DNA from: an uncultured Eubacteriales bacterium | Lineage (GTDB): Bacteria; Bacillota; Clostridia; Oscillospirales; Oscillospiraceae | Length of the DNA stretch: 64,000 nucleotides | Direction: 5' to 3' | NCBI GenBank assembly: GCA_900543625.1 | Contig: UQSF01000006.1 | Location: forward strand, 42,939-106,938 | Shown: positions 44,660 through 53,048 of the stretch, in pieces | Numbering within the stretch: position 1 is the stretch's first letter | How the letters are laid out: every line of letters starts with the position of its first letter | Program-made: the position numbers and the translations under genes | The notes under the pieces: model-generated | What the model was told of the DNA's origin: nothing | What the model saw: the letters and a program-made list of their open reading frames with translations, nothing else | Database searches by the model: none

Positions 44660-45428
44660 GGTAAAGCACCGCACCTCCTTCCGTCAGCGCCCACTCCGCA
44701 CAGGCGTCATTTGTGATGTTGATCTCCGGTATCATGCCGAGGATCGTCACATTCGCCGCGCATTCAATATCCTCCGGCAGGTAGATCGTTGTATCCGCCA
44801 GCATACGCAGCACAAGAATGACCGAGATCACGATCACGCCAATCACAAAGCCGATCGCACTGTCAAACACGGTTCTCGGCGCAGTCTTTTCCGACGCGAC
44901 CTCCGGCTGGTCGACGACCTCCACACCGCCTGCCTTGGTGATGCGGATGATCTCTGTCGGCGCGACCTTCGCAAATGCGCCCGCGATCCGGCAAGCAAGC
45001 TTTGGGTCGGTAGAAGTCACCACCACCTCCAGCAGCTGCGTGTCCGAAATGACGGAGACCTTCACCATGCGATTGAGTTCTTTTCTCGACAGTGCCGTCT
45101 CCCCACGGATATCCGTCAGGACGGAATCCAGGACGGAATTGCTCTCCAGGATCTTGGAATAGGTTGTAGCAAGGCTCTCCGCAGCCTGCAGGTCGCTGTT
45201 GTTGATCGTTCCTTGCGCGGTATTATTCGTACTGTTGTAAACGTAAAAGCTCACGCGGGACTCATAGGTCGGCGTGACAAACACGCTGATCGCCATGTAA
45301 ACCAGCGCAGCCGCAACGATGCCCGCCAGCAGCACCCAGTGGAGCTTGGACAGCAGGATCTTCGCAACGTCCCACAGCGACAGTTCCGTGCCACTGGCAG
45401 GTCTATGCGTTCTTTGACTTTCATTCAT
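44586..45428 (-). CDS. cpsC: CpsC/YveK-type chain-length and kinase-activator protein
   Basis: A 280-residue Wzz-family membrane protein that activates CpsD. Two membrane helices flank an extracytoplasmic domain: about residues 33-53 and 200-222. The conserved TPTYESRV follows the first helix. An acidic, Asn-rich cytoplasmic tail ends it. It follows the priming transferase by 30 bases and overlaps cpsD. Confidence 0.9.
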   Translation of the reverse strand: MNESQRTHRPASGTELSLWDVAKILLSKLHWVLLAGIVAAALVYMAISVFVTPTYESRVSFYVYNSTNNTAQGTINNSDLQAAESLATTYSKILESNSVLDSVLTDIRGETALSRKELNRMVKVSVISDTQLLEVVVTSTDPKLACRIAGAFAKVAPTEIIRITKAGGVEVVDQPEVASEKTAPRTVFDSAIGFVIGVIVISVILVLRMLADTTIYLPEDIECAANVTILGMIPEINITNDACAEWALTEGGAVLYHEKEKCSENNEGNGSGKPEAFADQ

Positions 45429-45458
45429 ACAGTGGGTCGTCCTCCAAATGTATTTTCT

Positions 45459-46127
45459 TCATCGCGCGCCGTCTCCGCAAAAAACCACGCGGATCGTTTT
45501 CAGAATACAGAGCAGATCCATCCAAACCGACCTGTGTTCGATGTACTCCATGTCGTACACAATCTTTTCCTCCGGCTTGAGGTCGTAGCCGCCGTTGACC
45601 TGCGCATAGCCGGTCAATCCGGGCGTCACGGCCAGACGGTTGGAAAAGCCGACGATGTATTCCTCAAACAGCCTGTAAAAACACGCGCGCTCCGGCCTCG
45701 GACCGACAAAGCTCATGTCGCCCTTGAGGATGTTCCAGATCTGCGGCAGCTCATCCAGCCGCGTCCGGCGCAAAAACGCACCAAAGCGCGTACAGCGCCC
45801 ATCATCCGCGTCCGCCCAGCGCGGTCCGTCCCGCTCGGCGTCTTGGCACATGGAGCGAAACTTATACATAGTAAACGGCTTGCCGTCCTTGCCCAAGCGC
45901 TCCTGCCGAAAGATCGGATCGCCCGGCGAGTCGAGCGCGATGATCAGCGCGATGACCGACATCGGAAGCGTAAACACGATCAGCCCGATCAATGCAAAGC
46001 AAGTGTCAAGCGTCCTCTTAACGGTTAGATATACCCACTTTCCGGCGACGCAGGGCCGCTCTATGTACATCACACGCTGCACGGTATCATTTTTCGCGCC
46101 CGGATAGAATATCGCCGTCTCCATCAT
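45459..46127 (-). CDS. Undecaprenyl-phosphate sugar phosphotransferase (priming enzyme)
   Basis: Starts each repeat unit by moving a sugar-phosphate onto undecaprenyl phosphate. The 222-residue protein is the short PglC/WcaJ-C type: one hydrophobic segment (about 38-62), then the catalytic block RQERLGKDGKPFTMYKFRSM, LDELPQIWNILKGDMSFVGPRPE and TPGLTGYAQVNG. First gene of the operon. ATG at 46127 and 46124 are both possible behind GGGGAG. Confidence 0.92.
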   Translation of the reverse strand: MMETAIFYPGAKNDTVQRVMYIERPCVAGKWVYLTVKRTLDTCFALIGLIVFTLPMSVIALIIALDSPGDPIFRQERLGKDGKPFTMYKFRSMCQDAERDGPRWADADDGRCTRFGAFLRRTRLDELPQIWNILKGDMSFVGPRPERACFYRLFEEYIVGFSNRLAVTPGLTGYAQVNGGYDLKPEEKIVYDMEYIEHRSVWMDLLCILKTIRVVFCGDGAR

Positions 46128-46250
46128 TCTCTCCCCATCTCTCATTTCTCTTTTCTCTTCGCATTTGTATCCGTGGAGTTGCCGCCAAAGCGCAGGTCAT
46201 TTTCTTATGTTTTAATGTAAGAACACGTTATGGGTAGTAGATTTTGGTCA

Positions 46251-46278
46251 ATTATAACACATTTTTGCCGGCAAACAA
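46251..46278 (-). promoter_or_regulatory. Promoter for the exopolysaccharide operon
   Basis: Minus strand: TTGTTT (46273-46278), 16 bases, TATAAT (46251-46256), giving a leader of about 115 bases with AT-rich sequence before the first gene. Confidence 0.6.
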
Positions 46279-46284
46279 CTTCTA

Positions 46285-46560
46285 CGTGCGTCAAAATAAC
46301 ATATTTTTTGTATTTTTGTGCACTTTTTTAGCGAATGCGCACATAAAATGACATGGAAAGCGCCAAAAGTGAGCTGGACAATGGTCAAGATGCAGGAAGT
46401 CCGCGCTTACGTTTCCCTGCTGCCGCACATTTTTCTCTCTGTGCGCACACGCCGAACAGGCGTGCGGATGCGTAAAGGGGCGCGGCGCTTGCACATATCA
46501 GCGAAAAAAAGCTGCGAACAGATGGAATTTTTGTGTCGTGCTCCCATGGAAAATGCTGCG
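46285..46560. other. Intergenic stretch with no gene recognised
   Basis: About 275 bases between the exopolysaccharide promoter and the purine promoter. An open frame of 90 codons crosses it (46318-46590) but lacks a ribosome site, reads into the purE promoter and has no recognisable motif. A small hairpin (CACGCC/GGCGTG near 46447-46463) is present without a U-run. Confidence 0.6.
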
Positions 46561-46567
46561 TCGGGAA

Positions 46568-46596
46568 TTGACTTTTCCCGCCGCGTCTGAGATAAT
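46568..46596 (+). promoter_or_regulatory. SigmaA promoter for the purine operon
   Basis: TTGACT (46568-46573), 17-base spacer, GATAAT (46591-46596). The predicted start, near 46603, is a few bases before the riboswitch aptamer. Confidence 0.8.
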
Positions 46597-46611
46597 GAAC
46601 ACATTGAAAGC

Positions 46612-46683
46612 ACAGGCAACTGACGGAGCGTGGAGCACACCACATGGGAGCCTGCTGTAATACGAACTGTCGACCGTCTGGGC
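46612..46683 (+). promoter_or_regulatory. ZTP/ZMP (pfl) riboswitch aptamer
   Basis: Senses ZMP/ZTP, the AICAR nucleotides that build up when 10-formyl-THF is scarce. The pieces of the pfl motif occur in order: ACTGACGGA, a GTGG/CCAC hairpin (46629-46644), ATGGGAGC, a variable linker, then CGACCGTCTGGGC. GACGG (46622-46626) pairs with CCGTC (46674-46678), the same place where many members have GGCGG/CCGCC, so the change is compensatory. The final GGGC is also the start of the terminator stem, consistent with ligand-dependent antitermination. Recognised from memory of the motif. Confidence 0.9.
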
Positions 46684-46731
46684 AAACCTGTAACCATGGG
46701 ATTCCATGGGCAACGGGTTTACCCTTTTTTT
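46680..46731 (+). terminator. Riboswitch expression platform: intrinsic terminator
   Basis: Bases 46680-46691 pair with 46713-46724 (12 pairs, one mismatch, one G-U), enclosing an inner CCATGG/CCATGG hairpin, then seven T (46725-46731). The 5' arm uses the last bases of the ZTP aptamer, so both structures cannot form at once. Confidence 0.88.
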
Positions 46732-46761
46732 ATGTTCATTTCATCTTTTAAGGAGGATCTC

Positions 46762-47256
46762 ATGAAAAAAGCAGCAGTCATTATGGGCAGCGATTCCGAT
46801 TGGCCGGTCGTCAAGGCGGCCTGCCAGCAGCTCGACGCCTTCGGCATCCCCTACGAGGCGCACATCCTCAGCGCGCACCGTTCCCCGGCCGCCGCAGCGG
46901 ACTTCGCCAAAGACGCCCGCGCCAACGGCTTCGGCGTGCTCATCTGCGCAGCCGGAATGGCGGCGCACCTCGCGGGCGCATTCGCCGCCAACTCCACCCT
47001 GCCGGTCATCGGCATCCCCATGAAGGGCGGCGCGGTCGACGGGCTCGACGCACTGCTGTCTACCGTGCAGATGCCCAGCGGCATCCCGGTAGCGACCGTG
47101 GCCATCAACGGCGCAAAAAATGCCGCCGTGCTCGCGGCGCAGATCCTCGCCGTCAGTGACGAAGCGCTGGCCGAAAAGCTCGATGCGCAGCGTGTCGAGA
47201 TGGCGCAGCAGATCGCCGCAAAGGAAGCCAGGCTTCAGGCGGAGCTGTCCTGCTGA
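46762..47256 (+). CDS. purE: N5-carboxyaminoimidazole ribonucleotide mutase
   Basis: Carries out the carboxylation step from AIR/N5-CAIR to CAIR in purine synthesis. The 164-residue protein has the PurE signature GSDSDWPVVK near residue 10 and LSAHRSP with the catalytic His. The motif pattern fits class I, which normally works with PurK, but purK is not in the operon. AAGGAGG lies directly upstream. First gene after the riboswitch. Confidence 0.95.
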   Translation: MKKAAVIMGSDSDWPVVKAACQQLDAFGIPYEAHILSAHRSPAAAADFAKDARANGFGVLICAAGMAAHLAGAFAANSTLPVIGIPMKGGAVDGLDALLSTVQMPSGIPVATVAINGAKNAAVLAAQILAVSDEALAEKLDAQRVEMAQQIAAKEARLQAELSC

Positions 47257-47334
47257 GCGACGGCGCAGCGCCCCCTTTTCAGGACAACGAACATCCACAC
47301 AACCCCGATCAACAATTATTTTGGAGGTATCATC

Positions 47335-48015
47335 ATGGAACTTGTTTACACTGGCAAGACCAAAAATGTTTACGCGCTGGAAAACGGCAACTACCTGCTC
47401 AAGTTCAAGGACGACTGCACCGGTAAGGACGGCGTGTTTGATCCCGGTGAGAACGCCGTGGGCCTGACCATCGACGGTGTAGGCGATGTGAACCTGCGCA
47501 TGAGCATCTACTTCTTTGAGAAGATCAATGCCGCCGGCATCAAGACCCACTTTGTCAGTGCCGACCTGAGCAATACCACCATGGAAGTCCTCCCCGCCAA
47601 GGTCTTTGGTCACGGTCTGGAGGTTATCTGCCGCCGCAAGGCCGTCGGCTCGTTCATCCGCCGCTACGGCGACCTCATCGAGTCCGGCGCCGACCTGCCC
47701 TACTACGTCGAGACGACCCTGAAGGACGATGCCAAGGGCGATCCGCTGATCACCAAGGACGCGCTGGTCGCGCTGGGCGTGATGACCGACGCACAGTACG
47801 AGGATCTGAAAGCGCAGACCCAGCAGATCACGAAGATCGTCGCCGACGACCTGAAGGAAAAGGGCATGGAGCTCTACGACATCAAGTTTGAGTTCGGCTA
47901 CGCGCCCGACGGCAGCGTCATGCTCATCGACGAGGTCGCCAGCGGCAATATGCGCGTCTATAAGGACGGCCAGTACGTGGATCCCATGACGCTCTCCGAG
48001 CTGTTTTTCGCGTAA
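47335..48015 (+). CDS. purC: SAICAR synthase
   Basis: Joins CAIR and aspartate with ATP. The 226-residue protein begins MELVYTGKTKNVYALENGNYLLKFKDD, a phosphate-binding start typical of a compact PurC, and shows EVICRRKAVGSFIRRYG and the C-terminal LYDIKFEFGY and LIDEVASGNMR motifs. TTGGAGG precedes the ATG. Its stop overlaps the purF-like start (TAATG). Confidence 0.94.
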   Translation: MELVYTGKTKNVYALENGNYLLKFKDDCTGKDGVFDPGENAVGLTIDGVGDVNLRMSIYFFEKINAAGIKTHFVSADLSNTTMEVLPAKVFGHGLEVICRRKAVGSFIRRYGDLIESGADLPYYVETTLKDDAKGDPLITKDALVALGVMTDAQYEDLKAQTQQITKIVADDLKEKGMELYDIKFEFGYAPDGSVMLIDEVASGNMRVYKDGQYVDPMTLSELFFA

Positions 48016-49439
48016 TGGGCGGATATTTCGGAGCGTTTTCCCACCGTGAGGTGGGACTGGATGTGTTTTTCGGCACGGACTACCACTCCCACCTCGGCAC
48101 ACGCCGGGGCGGAATGGTGGTCTACGGGCACGAAAACGGGTTTGTGCGTGAGATCCACAACATTGAAAACACGCCTTTCCGCACAAAGTTTGAGACCAAC
48201 CTGCACGAGTTCAAGGGCTACGTCGGCATCGGCTGCATCAGCGACACGGACCCGCAGCCGCTGCTTGTGCGCTCGCACCTCGGTCTGTATGCCATCTGCA
48301 CGGTCGGCATCATCAACAACATCGACGAGCTGATCGACACCTACTTCTCCGACCACGGACACCAGTTCATGGCGCAGAGCAGCGGTAAGGTCAACGTCTC
48401 GGAGCTGGTCGCCGCCCTCATCAACATGAAGGAAAACCTCGTGGAGGGCATTTTGTACGCGCAGGAGATGATCCGCGGCTCCATCACGATCTTGCTGATG
48501 ACGCCGGACGGCATTCTGGCCGCCCGCGACAAGCTGGGACGGCTGCCCGTTCTGGTCGGCAAGCATCCGGACGGCAGTCTGTGCGTCTCGTTTGAATCGT
48601 TCGCCTATCACAAGCTCGGCTATGAGGACGCCTACGAGCTCGGCCCGCGCGAGATCGTGGCGCTGACGCGAAACGGCTACGAGACCGTCTCGCCCGCGGG
48701 CGAGGAGATGAAGATCTGCGGCTTCCTCTGGACGTACTACGGATACCCCAACTCGAATTACGAGGGCGTGAACGTCGAGGTCATGCGCTATCACAACGGC
48801 GACATCATGGCGCGGCAGGAGCTCGCGCAGGGTCGCCTGCCCGATGTGGACTACGTCGCGGGCGTGCCGGATTCCGGCGTGCCGCACGCCATCGGTTACG
48901 CCAACCGCAGCGGCAAGCCCTTTGCCAGGCCCTTTGTCAAGTACACGCCCACATGGCCGCGCTCGTTCACCCCGGACAATCAGGAGGTGCGCAATCAGGT
49001 GGCCAAGATGAAGCAGATCCCCGTGTCCGAGCTCATCGAGGGGAAAAAGCTGCTGTTCGTGGACGACTCCATCGTGCGCGGCACGCAGCTGCGTGAGACG
49101 GTGGACTTCCTCTACGAGTCGGGCGCAAAAGAGGTGCATATGCGCTCTGCCTGCCCGCCCATTATGTACAGCTGCAAGTACCTGAACTTCTCGCGCGGCA
49201 ACTCCGACATGGAGCTGCTGGCACGGCGCGTGGTGCAGGAGCTCGAGGGCGACGAGGGGCAGAAGCATCTCGACGAATACGCCGACGCCTCTACCGAGCG
49301 CGGAAAGTGCCTGCTGAGCTCCATCTGCGAAAAATTCGGTTTTGACTCGCTCGGATACCAATCTCTTGACGGCGTGCTGGAGGCCATCGGCATCGACCGG
49401 GATAAGGTCTGCACGTACTGCTGGAACGGAAAGGAATAA
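48015..49439 (+). CDS. purF: PurF-like amidophosphoribosyltransferase lacking the catalytic N-terminal Cys
   Basis: A 474-residue homologue of the enzyme that makes phosphoribosylamine from PRPP and glutamine. The PRPP loop FVDDSIVRGT (348-357) is intact. Cys235, Cys387, Cys466 and Cys469 sit where Bacillus-type PurF binds a [4Fe-4S] cluster. But the protein starts MGGYFGAF where PurF has MCG: the glutamine-activating Cys is Gly, and the first cysteine is residue 74. The usual HRGQ and HNG glutaminase motifs are also altered. The ATG overlaps the purC stop, so a missed upstream Cys is unlikely. It may use ammonia or a partner. Confidence 0.85.
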   Translation: MGGYFGAFSHREVGLDVFFGTDYHSHLGTRRGGMVVYGHENGFVREIHNIENTPFRTKFETNLHEFKGYVGIGCISDTDPQPLLVRSHLGLYAICTVGIINNIDELIDTYFSDHGHQFMAQSSGKVNVSELVAALINMKENLVEGILYAQEMIRGSITILLMTPDGILAARDKLGRLPVLVGKHPDGSLCVSFESFAYHKLGYEDAYELGPREIVALTRNGYETVSPAGEEMKICGFLWTYYGYPNSNYEGVNVEVMRYHNGDIMARQELAQGRLPDVDYVAGVPDSGVPHAIGYANRSGKPFARPFVKYTPTWPRSFTPDNQEVRNQVAKMKQIPVSELIEGKKLLFVDDSIVRGTQLRETVDFLYESGAKEVHMRSACPPIMYSCKYLNFSRGNSDMELLARRVVQELEGDEGQKHLDEYADASTERGKCLLSSICEKFGFDSLGYQSLDGVLEAIGIDRDKVCTYCWNGKE

Positions 49440-49444
49440 TCGAC

Positions 49445-50482
49445 ATGGAAAACTCTCGATCCGCCGCTTACGCGGCAGCCGGTGTGGACATCACGGCCGG
49501 TTACGAAGGCGTCAGGCTCATGCGCGATGACGTCAAGCGCACCCACATTCCCGGCGTGGTGTCGGATATCGGCGGCTTCGGCGGCCTGTTCGCCCCCGAT
49601 GTCTCCGGCATGAGCGAGCCCGTGCTCGTCTCGGGCACGGACGGCGTCGGCACGAAGCTGCGTCTGGCCGAGCTCATGGGTAAGCACGACACCATCGGCA
49701 TCGACTGCGTGGCCATGTGTGTCAACGACGTGATCTGCTGCGGCGCAAAGCCCCTGTTTTTCCTTGACTACATCGCCATCGGCAAGAACGTGCCCGAAAA
49801 GGTCGCGTCCATCGTCTCCGGCGTTGCCGAGGGCTGCGTGCAGGCCGGCTGCGCCCTCATCGGCGGCGAGACAGCCGAGCACCCCGGCATGATGGCGGCC
49901 GACGACTACGATCTGGCCGGCTTCACCGTCGGTCTCGTGGACAAGCCGAAGGTCATTGACTCCGGCCGCATGGCGGCGGGCGACGTGGTGCTGGCTCTGC
50001 CCTCGTCCGGCTTCCACTCCAACGGCTATTCGCTCGTGCGCAAGGTGTTCGACGTGGAGAACACCGATCTCAACCGCTACTATGACGAGCTCGGCGAGAC
50101 GCTGGGCGAGGCGCTGCTGCGCCCGACCGTGATCTACGTCAAGCCAGTTCTGCGCTGCATCGACGCTGCCGATGTGCGCGGCGTGAGCCACATCACCGGC
50201 GGCGGCTTCTACGAAAACATCCCGCGCTGCATCCCCGACGGGCTGTGTGCCCGCATCGACAAGGCCGCGATCCGCACGCCCGCTGTCTTCGGTCTGCTGC
50301 AGGCCAAGGGCGGCATCGACGAGCACGATATGTTCAACACCTTCAACATGGGAGTTGGCATGGTCGTCGTCGTCAGCCCCGAGACCGCCGAGGCGGCGCT
50401 CGGCGCGCTCAGGGCCGAGGGCATCGACGCCTACGTCTGCGGCGAGATCGTCACCGGCGAGGAAAAAATCAGTCTATGCTGA
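49445..50482 (+). CDS. purM: Phosphoribosylformylglycinamidine cyclo-ligase (AIR synthetase)
   Basis: Closes the imidazole ring of AIR with ATP. The 345-residue protein has the PurM signature GGFGGLFAPD near 40, VSGTDGVGTKLRLA, DCVAMCVND, and GGETAEHPGMM. The start follows the purF-like stop by five bases. Confidence 0.96.
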   Translation: MENSRSAAYAAAGVDITAGYEGVRLMRDDVKRTHIPGVVSDIGGFGGLFAPDVSGMSEPVLVSGTDGVGTKLRLAELMGKHDTIGIDCVAMCVNDVICCGAKPLFFLDYIAIGKNVPEKVASIVSGVAEGCVQAGCALIGGETAEHPGMMAADDYDLAGFTVGLVDKPKVIDSGRMAAGDVVLALPSSGFHSNGYSLVRKVFDVENTDLNRYYDELGETLGEALLRPTVIYVKPVLRCIDAADVRGVSHITGGGFYENIPRCIPDGLCARIDKAAIRTPAVFGLLQAKGGIDEHDMFNTFNMGVGMVVVVSPETAEAALGALRAEGIDAYVCGEIVTGEEKISLC

Positions 50483-50514
50483 AACAGCATGCCGGCAAAG
50501 GAGAAGACCTGATT

Positions 50515-51132
50515 ATGAACAAAGCGAAGATCGCCGTGCTGGTCTCCGGCGGCGGTACAAATCTGCAGGCGCTGCTCGACGCACAGGCAGCGGGCACGCT
50601 TGCCCACGGTGAGATCACGCTGGTGGTCTCGTCCAACGAAGGCGCTTACGCGCTGACGCGGGCGGCCAATGCCGGCATCCGCGCGCAGACGATCTCACCG
50701 AAGCAGTGCGGCGGTCAGGCCGCCTTTGAGGCGGCGCTGTCGGCACTGCTGGCGGAGTGCGAGATCGATCTGATCGTGCTGGCCGGTTTCCTGACCATCC
50801 TGAGCGCGGACTTCACCGCGCGCTGGCCGTCACGCATCCTGAACGTGCACCCCTCCCTGATCCCCGCGTTCTGCGGCAAGGGGATGTACGGTCTGAAAGT
50901 CCACGAAGCGGCGCTTCGAACGGGCGTGAAGGTCACGGGCGCGACGGTGCATTTTGTCAATGAGATCCCGGACGGCGGACGCATCCTGCTGCAAAAGGCG
51001 GTGGAGGTCCTGCCGGATGACACGCCGGAAACACTCCAGCGCCGGGTCATGGAGCAGGCGGAATGGCAGCTCCTGCCGCGAGCGGCGGAGCTGGTCTCGG
51101 AACAAATCGTAAAGGAGAAGCGCAATGCTTGA
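50515..51132 (+). CDS. purN: Phosphoribosylglycinamide formyltransferase
   Basis: Transfers a formyl group from 10-formyl-THF to GAR. The 205-residue protein has the phosphate loop SGGGTNLQALLDA near residue 10, catalytic residues in NVHPSLIPAF, and VHFVNE with the folate-binding region. AAAGGAG is upstream, 11 bases away, of the ATG. It overlaps the PurO gene by eight bases. Together with the AICAR transformylase it is a main user of the formyl group made by Fhs. Confidence 0.95.
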   Translation: MNKAKIAVLVSGGGTNLQALLDAQAAGTLAHGEITLVVSSNEGAYALTRAANAGIRAQTISPKQCGGQAAFEAALSALLAECEIDLIVLAGFLTILSADFTARWPSRILNVHPSLIPAFCGKGMYGLKVHEAALRTGVKVTGATVHFVNEIPDGGRILLQKAVEVLPDDTPETLQRRVMEQAEWQLLPRAAELVSEQIVKEKRNA

Positions 51133-51757
51133 CTTTCTCACCCTTCTGCGGGAAAATCCCTATCCCGGCCGCGGCATTCTTGTCAGCCGTGACCTCGTCT
51201 ACTATTTCATCATGGGCCGCAGCGCCAACAGCCGCAACCGCATCTTTGTCACGACGCCCGACGGCATCCGCACCGAGGCGTATGACCCCGCGAAGCTGGA
51301 AGACCCCAGCCTCATCATCTACCACCCCGTGCGCACCATGGGCAGCGCGCTCGTGGTCACGAACGGCGACCAGACGGACACCGTCTGCCGGTACGGCGAC
51401 TTCCGCAAGGGGCTCATGACCCGCGAATACGAGCCGGACGACCCGAACTGGACGCCGCGCATCTCCGCCATCCTCAACGCCGACGGCTCGTTTGAGCTCT
51501 CGATCCTCAAGCGCAAAAACGGGCGCTGCCTGCGCGAATTCTTCTGCTATGAGGGCGTCGAAGCCGGACAGGGATACTTCATCAGCACCTATCAGGGCGA
51601 CGGCAGTCCCCTGCCGACCTTCGCCGGCGAGCCGCTGGAGGTCACCGTGCCGACGCCGGAGGAAGTCTGGCAGGCACTCAACACGGACAACAAGGTGTCC
51701 CTTTACACGAACGTGAACGGCGAGGTGCGCCTGTTCAACAAAAATCTGGGCGATTAA
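51125..51757 (+). CDS. purO: IMP cyclohydrolase, PurO type
   Basis: Closes FAICAR to IMP, the last step of the pathway. The 210-residue protein resembles the archaeal-type PurO (IMP_cyclohyd family): the N-terminal NPYPGRGILVSRDLVYYFIMGRSANSRNR is the family opening, and SILKRKNGRCLREFFCYEG is conserved. It lacks any relation to the MGS-like cyclohydrolase half of PurH. It is directly followed by the AICAR formyltransferase. Function is from family and position. Confidence 0.88.
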   Translation: MLDFLTLLRENPYPGRGILVSRDLVYYFIMGRSANSRNRIFVTTPDGIRTEAYDPAKLEDPSLIIYHPVRTMGSALVVTNGDQTDTVCRYGDFRKGLMTREYEPDDPNWTPRISAILNADGSFELSILKRKNGRCLREFFCYEGVEAGQGYFISTYQGDGSPLPTFAGEPLEVTVPTPEEVWQALNTDNKVSLYTNVNGEVRLFNKNLGD

Positions 51758-51772
51758 GGAGGCCGTAACGAT

Positions 51773-52951
51773 ATGAATGCGCTGGAACTGAAATATGGCT
51801 GTAACCCCAACCAGAAGCCGTCCCGAGTCTTTATGCGCGACGGGTCTGACCTGCCGTTCGCCGTCCTCAACGGCAAGCCCGGCTACATCAACCTGCTCGA
51901 CGCGCTCAACTCCTGGCAGCTCGTCAAGGAGCTCAAGGCCGCCACCGGTCTGCCCGCCGCTGCCAGCTTCAAGCACGTGTCCCCCGCCGGTGCGGCCGTC
52001 GGCATGCCGCTGAGCGAGGTGGACAAGAAGATCTACTTCGTCGACCCGTCCGCGGAGCTCACGCCCATCGCCTGCGCCTACATCCGTGCGCGCGGCGTTG
52101 ACCGCCTGTGCTCCTACGGCGACTGGGCGGCACTGTCCGACACCTGCGACGCCGCGACCGCGAGCTACCTCAAGGATGAGGTGTCCGACGGCATCATCGC
52201 CCCGGGCTACACCGACGAGGCGCTGGAGATCCTGAAGACCAAGAAAAAGGGCAACTACAACGTCGTGCAGATCGATCCGGACTATCTGCCCGCCGCGACG
52301 GAGCACAAGGACGTGTTCGGCATCACCTTCGAGCAGGGGCGCAACGACCTCGTGATCGATAAGGAAATGCTCACGAACATCGTCTCGGAAAATAAGGATC
52401 TGCCCGAAAACGCGAAGATCGATATGATCGTCGCCCTCATCACGCTCAAGTACACGCAGTCCAACTCCGTCTGCTACGTCAAGGACGGTCAGGCCATCGG
52501 CGTGGGCGCAGGGCAGCAGAGCCGCATCCACTGCACGCGTCTGGCCGGACAAAAGGCGGACAACTGGTATCTGCGCCAGCACCCGAAGGTCCTCGCGCTG
52601 CAGTTCGTGGACGACATCCGCCGTCCCGACCGCGACAACGCCATCGATGTCTACACCTCCGACGAGTATGAGGACGTGCTGGCCGACGGCGTGTGGCAAA
52701 ACACCTTCAAGGTGCGCCCCGAGGTGCTGACCGCCGAGGAAAAGAAAGCCTGGATCGCAACGCAGACCGGCGTCACCGTCGGCAGCGACGCGTTCTTCCC
52801 CTTCGGCGACAATGTCGAGCGCGCGAGAAAATCCGGCGTGACCTACATCGCAGAGCCGGGCGGCTCGATCCGCGACGACCACGTCATCGCCACCGCCGAC
52901 AAGTACGGCATGGTGCTGGCCTTCACCGGCGCGCGCCTGTTCCACCACTGA
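51773..52951 (+). CDS. purV: Stand-alone AICAR formyltransferase (PurH C-terminal type)
   Basis: Formylates AICAR (ZMP) with 10-formyl-THF. The 392-residue protein aligns with the formyltransferase half of PurH: ELKYGCNPNQKPSRVF, AASFKHVSPAGAAVG with the catalytic Lys-His pair, VCYVKDGQAIGVGAGQQSR and DAFFPFGDNV. The cyclohydrolase half is missing and is replaced by PurO. This enzyme removes the ligand sensed by the riboswitch. GGAGG precedes the ATG. The symbol follows its use for the alternate form. Confidence 0.92.
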   Translation: MNALELKYGCNPNQKPSRVFMRDGSDLPFAVLNGKPGYINLLDALNSWQLVKELKAATGLPAAASFKHVSPAGAAVGMPLSEVDKKIYFVDPSAELTPIACAYIRARGVDRLCSYGDWAALSDTCDAATASYLKDEVSDGIIAPGYTDEALEILKTKKKGNYNVVQIDPDYLPAATEHKDVFGITFEQGRNDLVIDKEMLTNIVSENKDLPENAKIDMIVALITLKYTQSNSVCYVKDGQAIGVGAGQQSRIHCTRLAGQKADNWYLRQHPKVLALQFVDDIRRPDRDNAIDVYTSDEYEDVLADGVWQNTFKVRPEVLTAEEKKAWIATQTGVTVGSDAFFPFGDNVERARKSGVTYIAEPGGSIRDDHVIATADKYGMVLAFTGARLFHH

Positions 52952-52972
52952 GTCATCACATGCATATCCGTT

Positions 52973-53016
52973 TTTGCCGCCGCACAGATCCCGCTTGGCA
53001 TTTGCGCGGCGGCAAA
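52973..53016 (+). repeat. Intercistronic hairpin before purD
   Basis: TTTGCCGCCGC (52973-52983) pairs with GCGGCGGCAAA (53006-53016), 11 base pairs, 22-base loop. The stretch after it is A-rich, not T-rich, so it is not a plus-strand terminator; RNA processing or stabilisation is possible. Confidence 0.65.
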
Positions 53017-53048
53017 CAAAAATACTAAGAAGATAGAGGGAGAGCGCC

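Noticed and set aside
46318..46590. 90-codon open frame between the exopolysaccharide and purine operons
   Set aside because: No ribosome binding site, it runs through the -35 box of the purE promoter, and the protein shows no family or domain.
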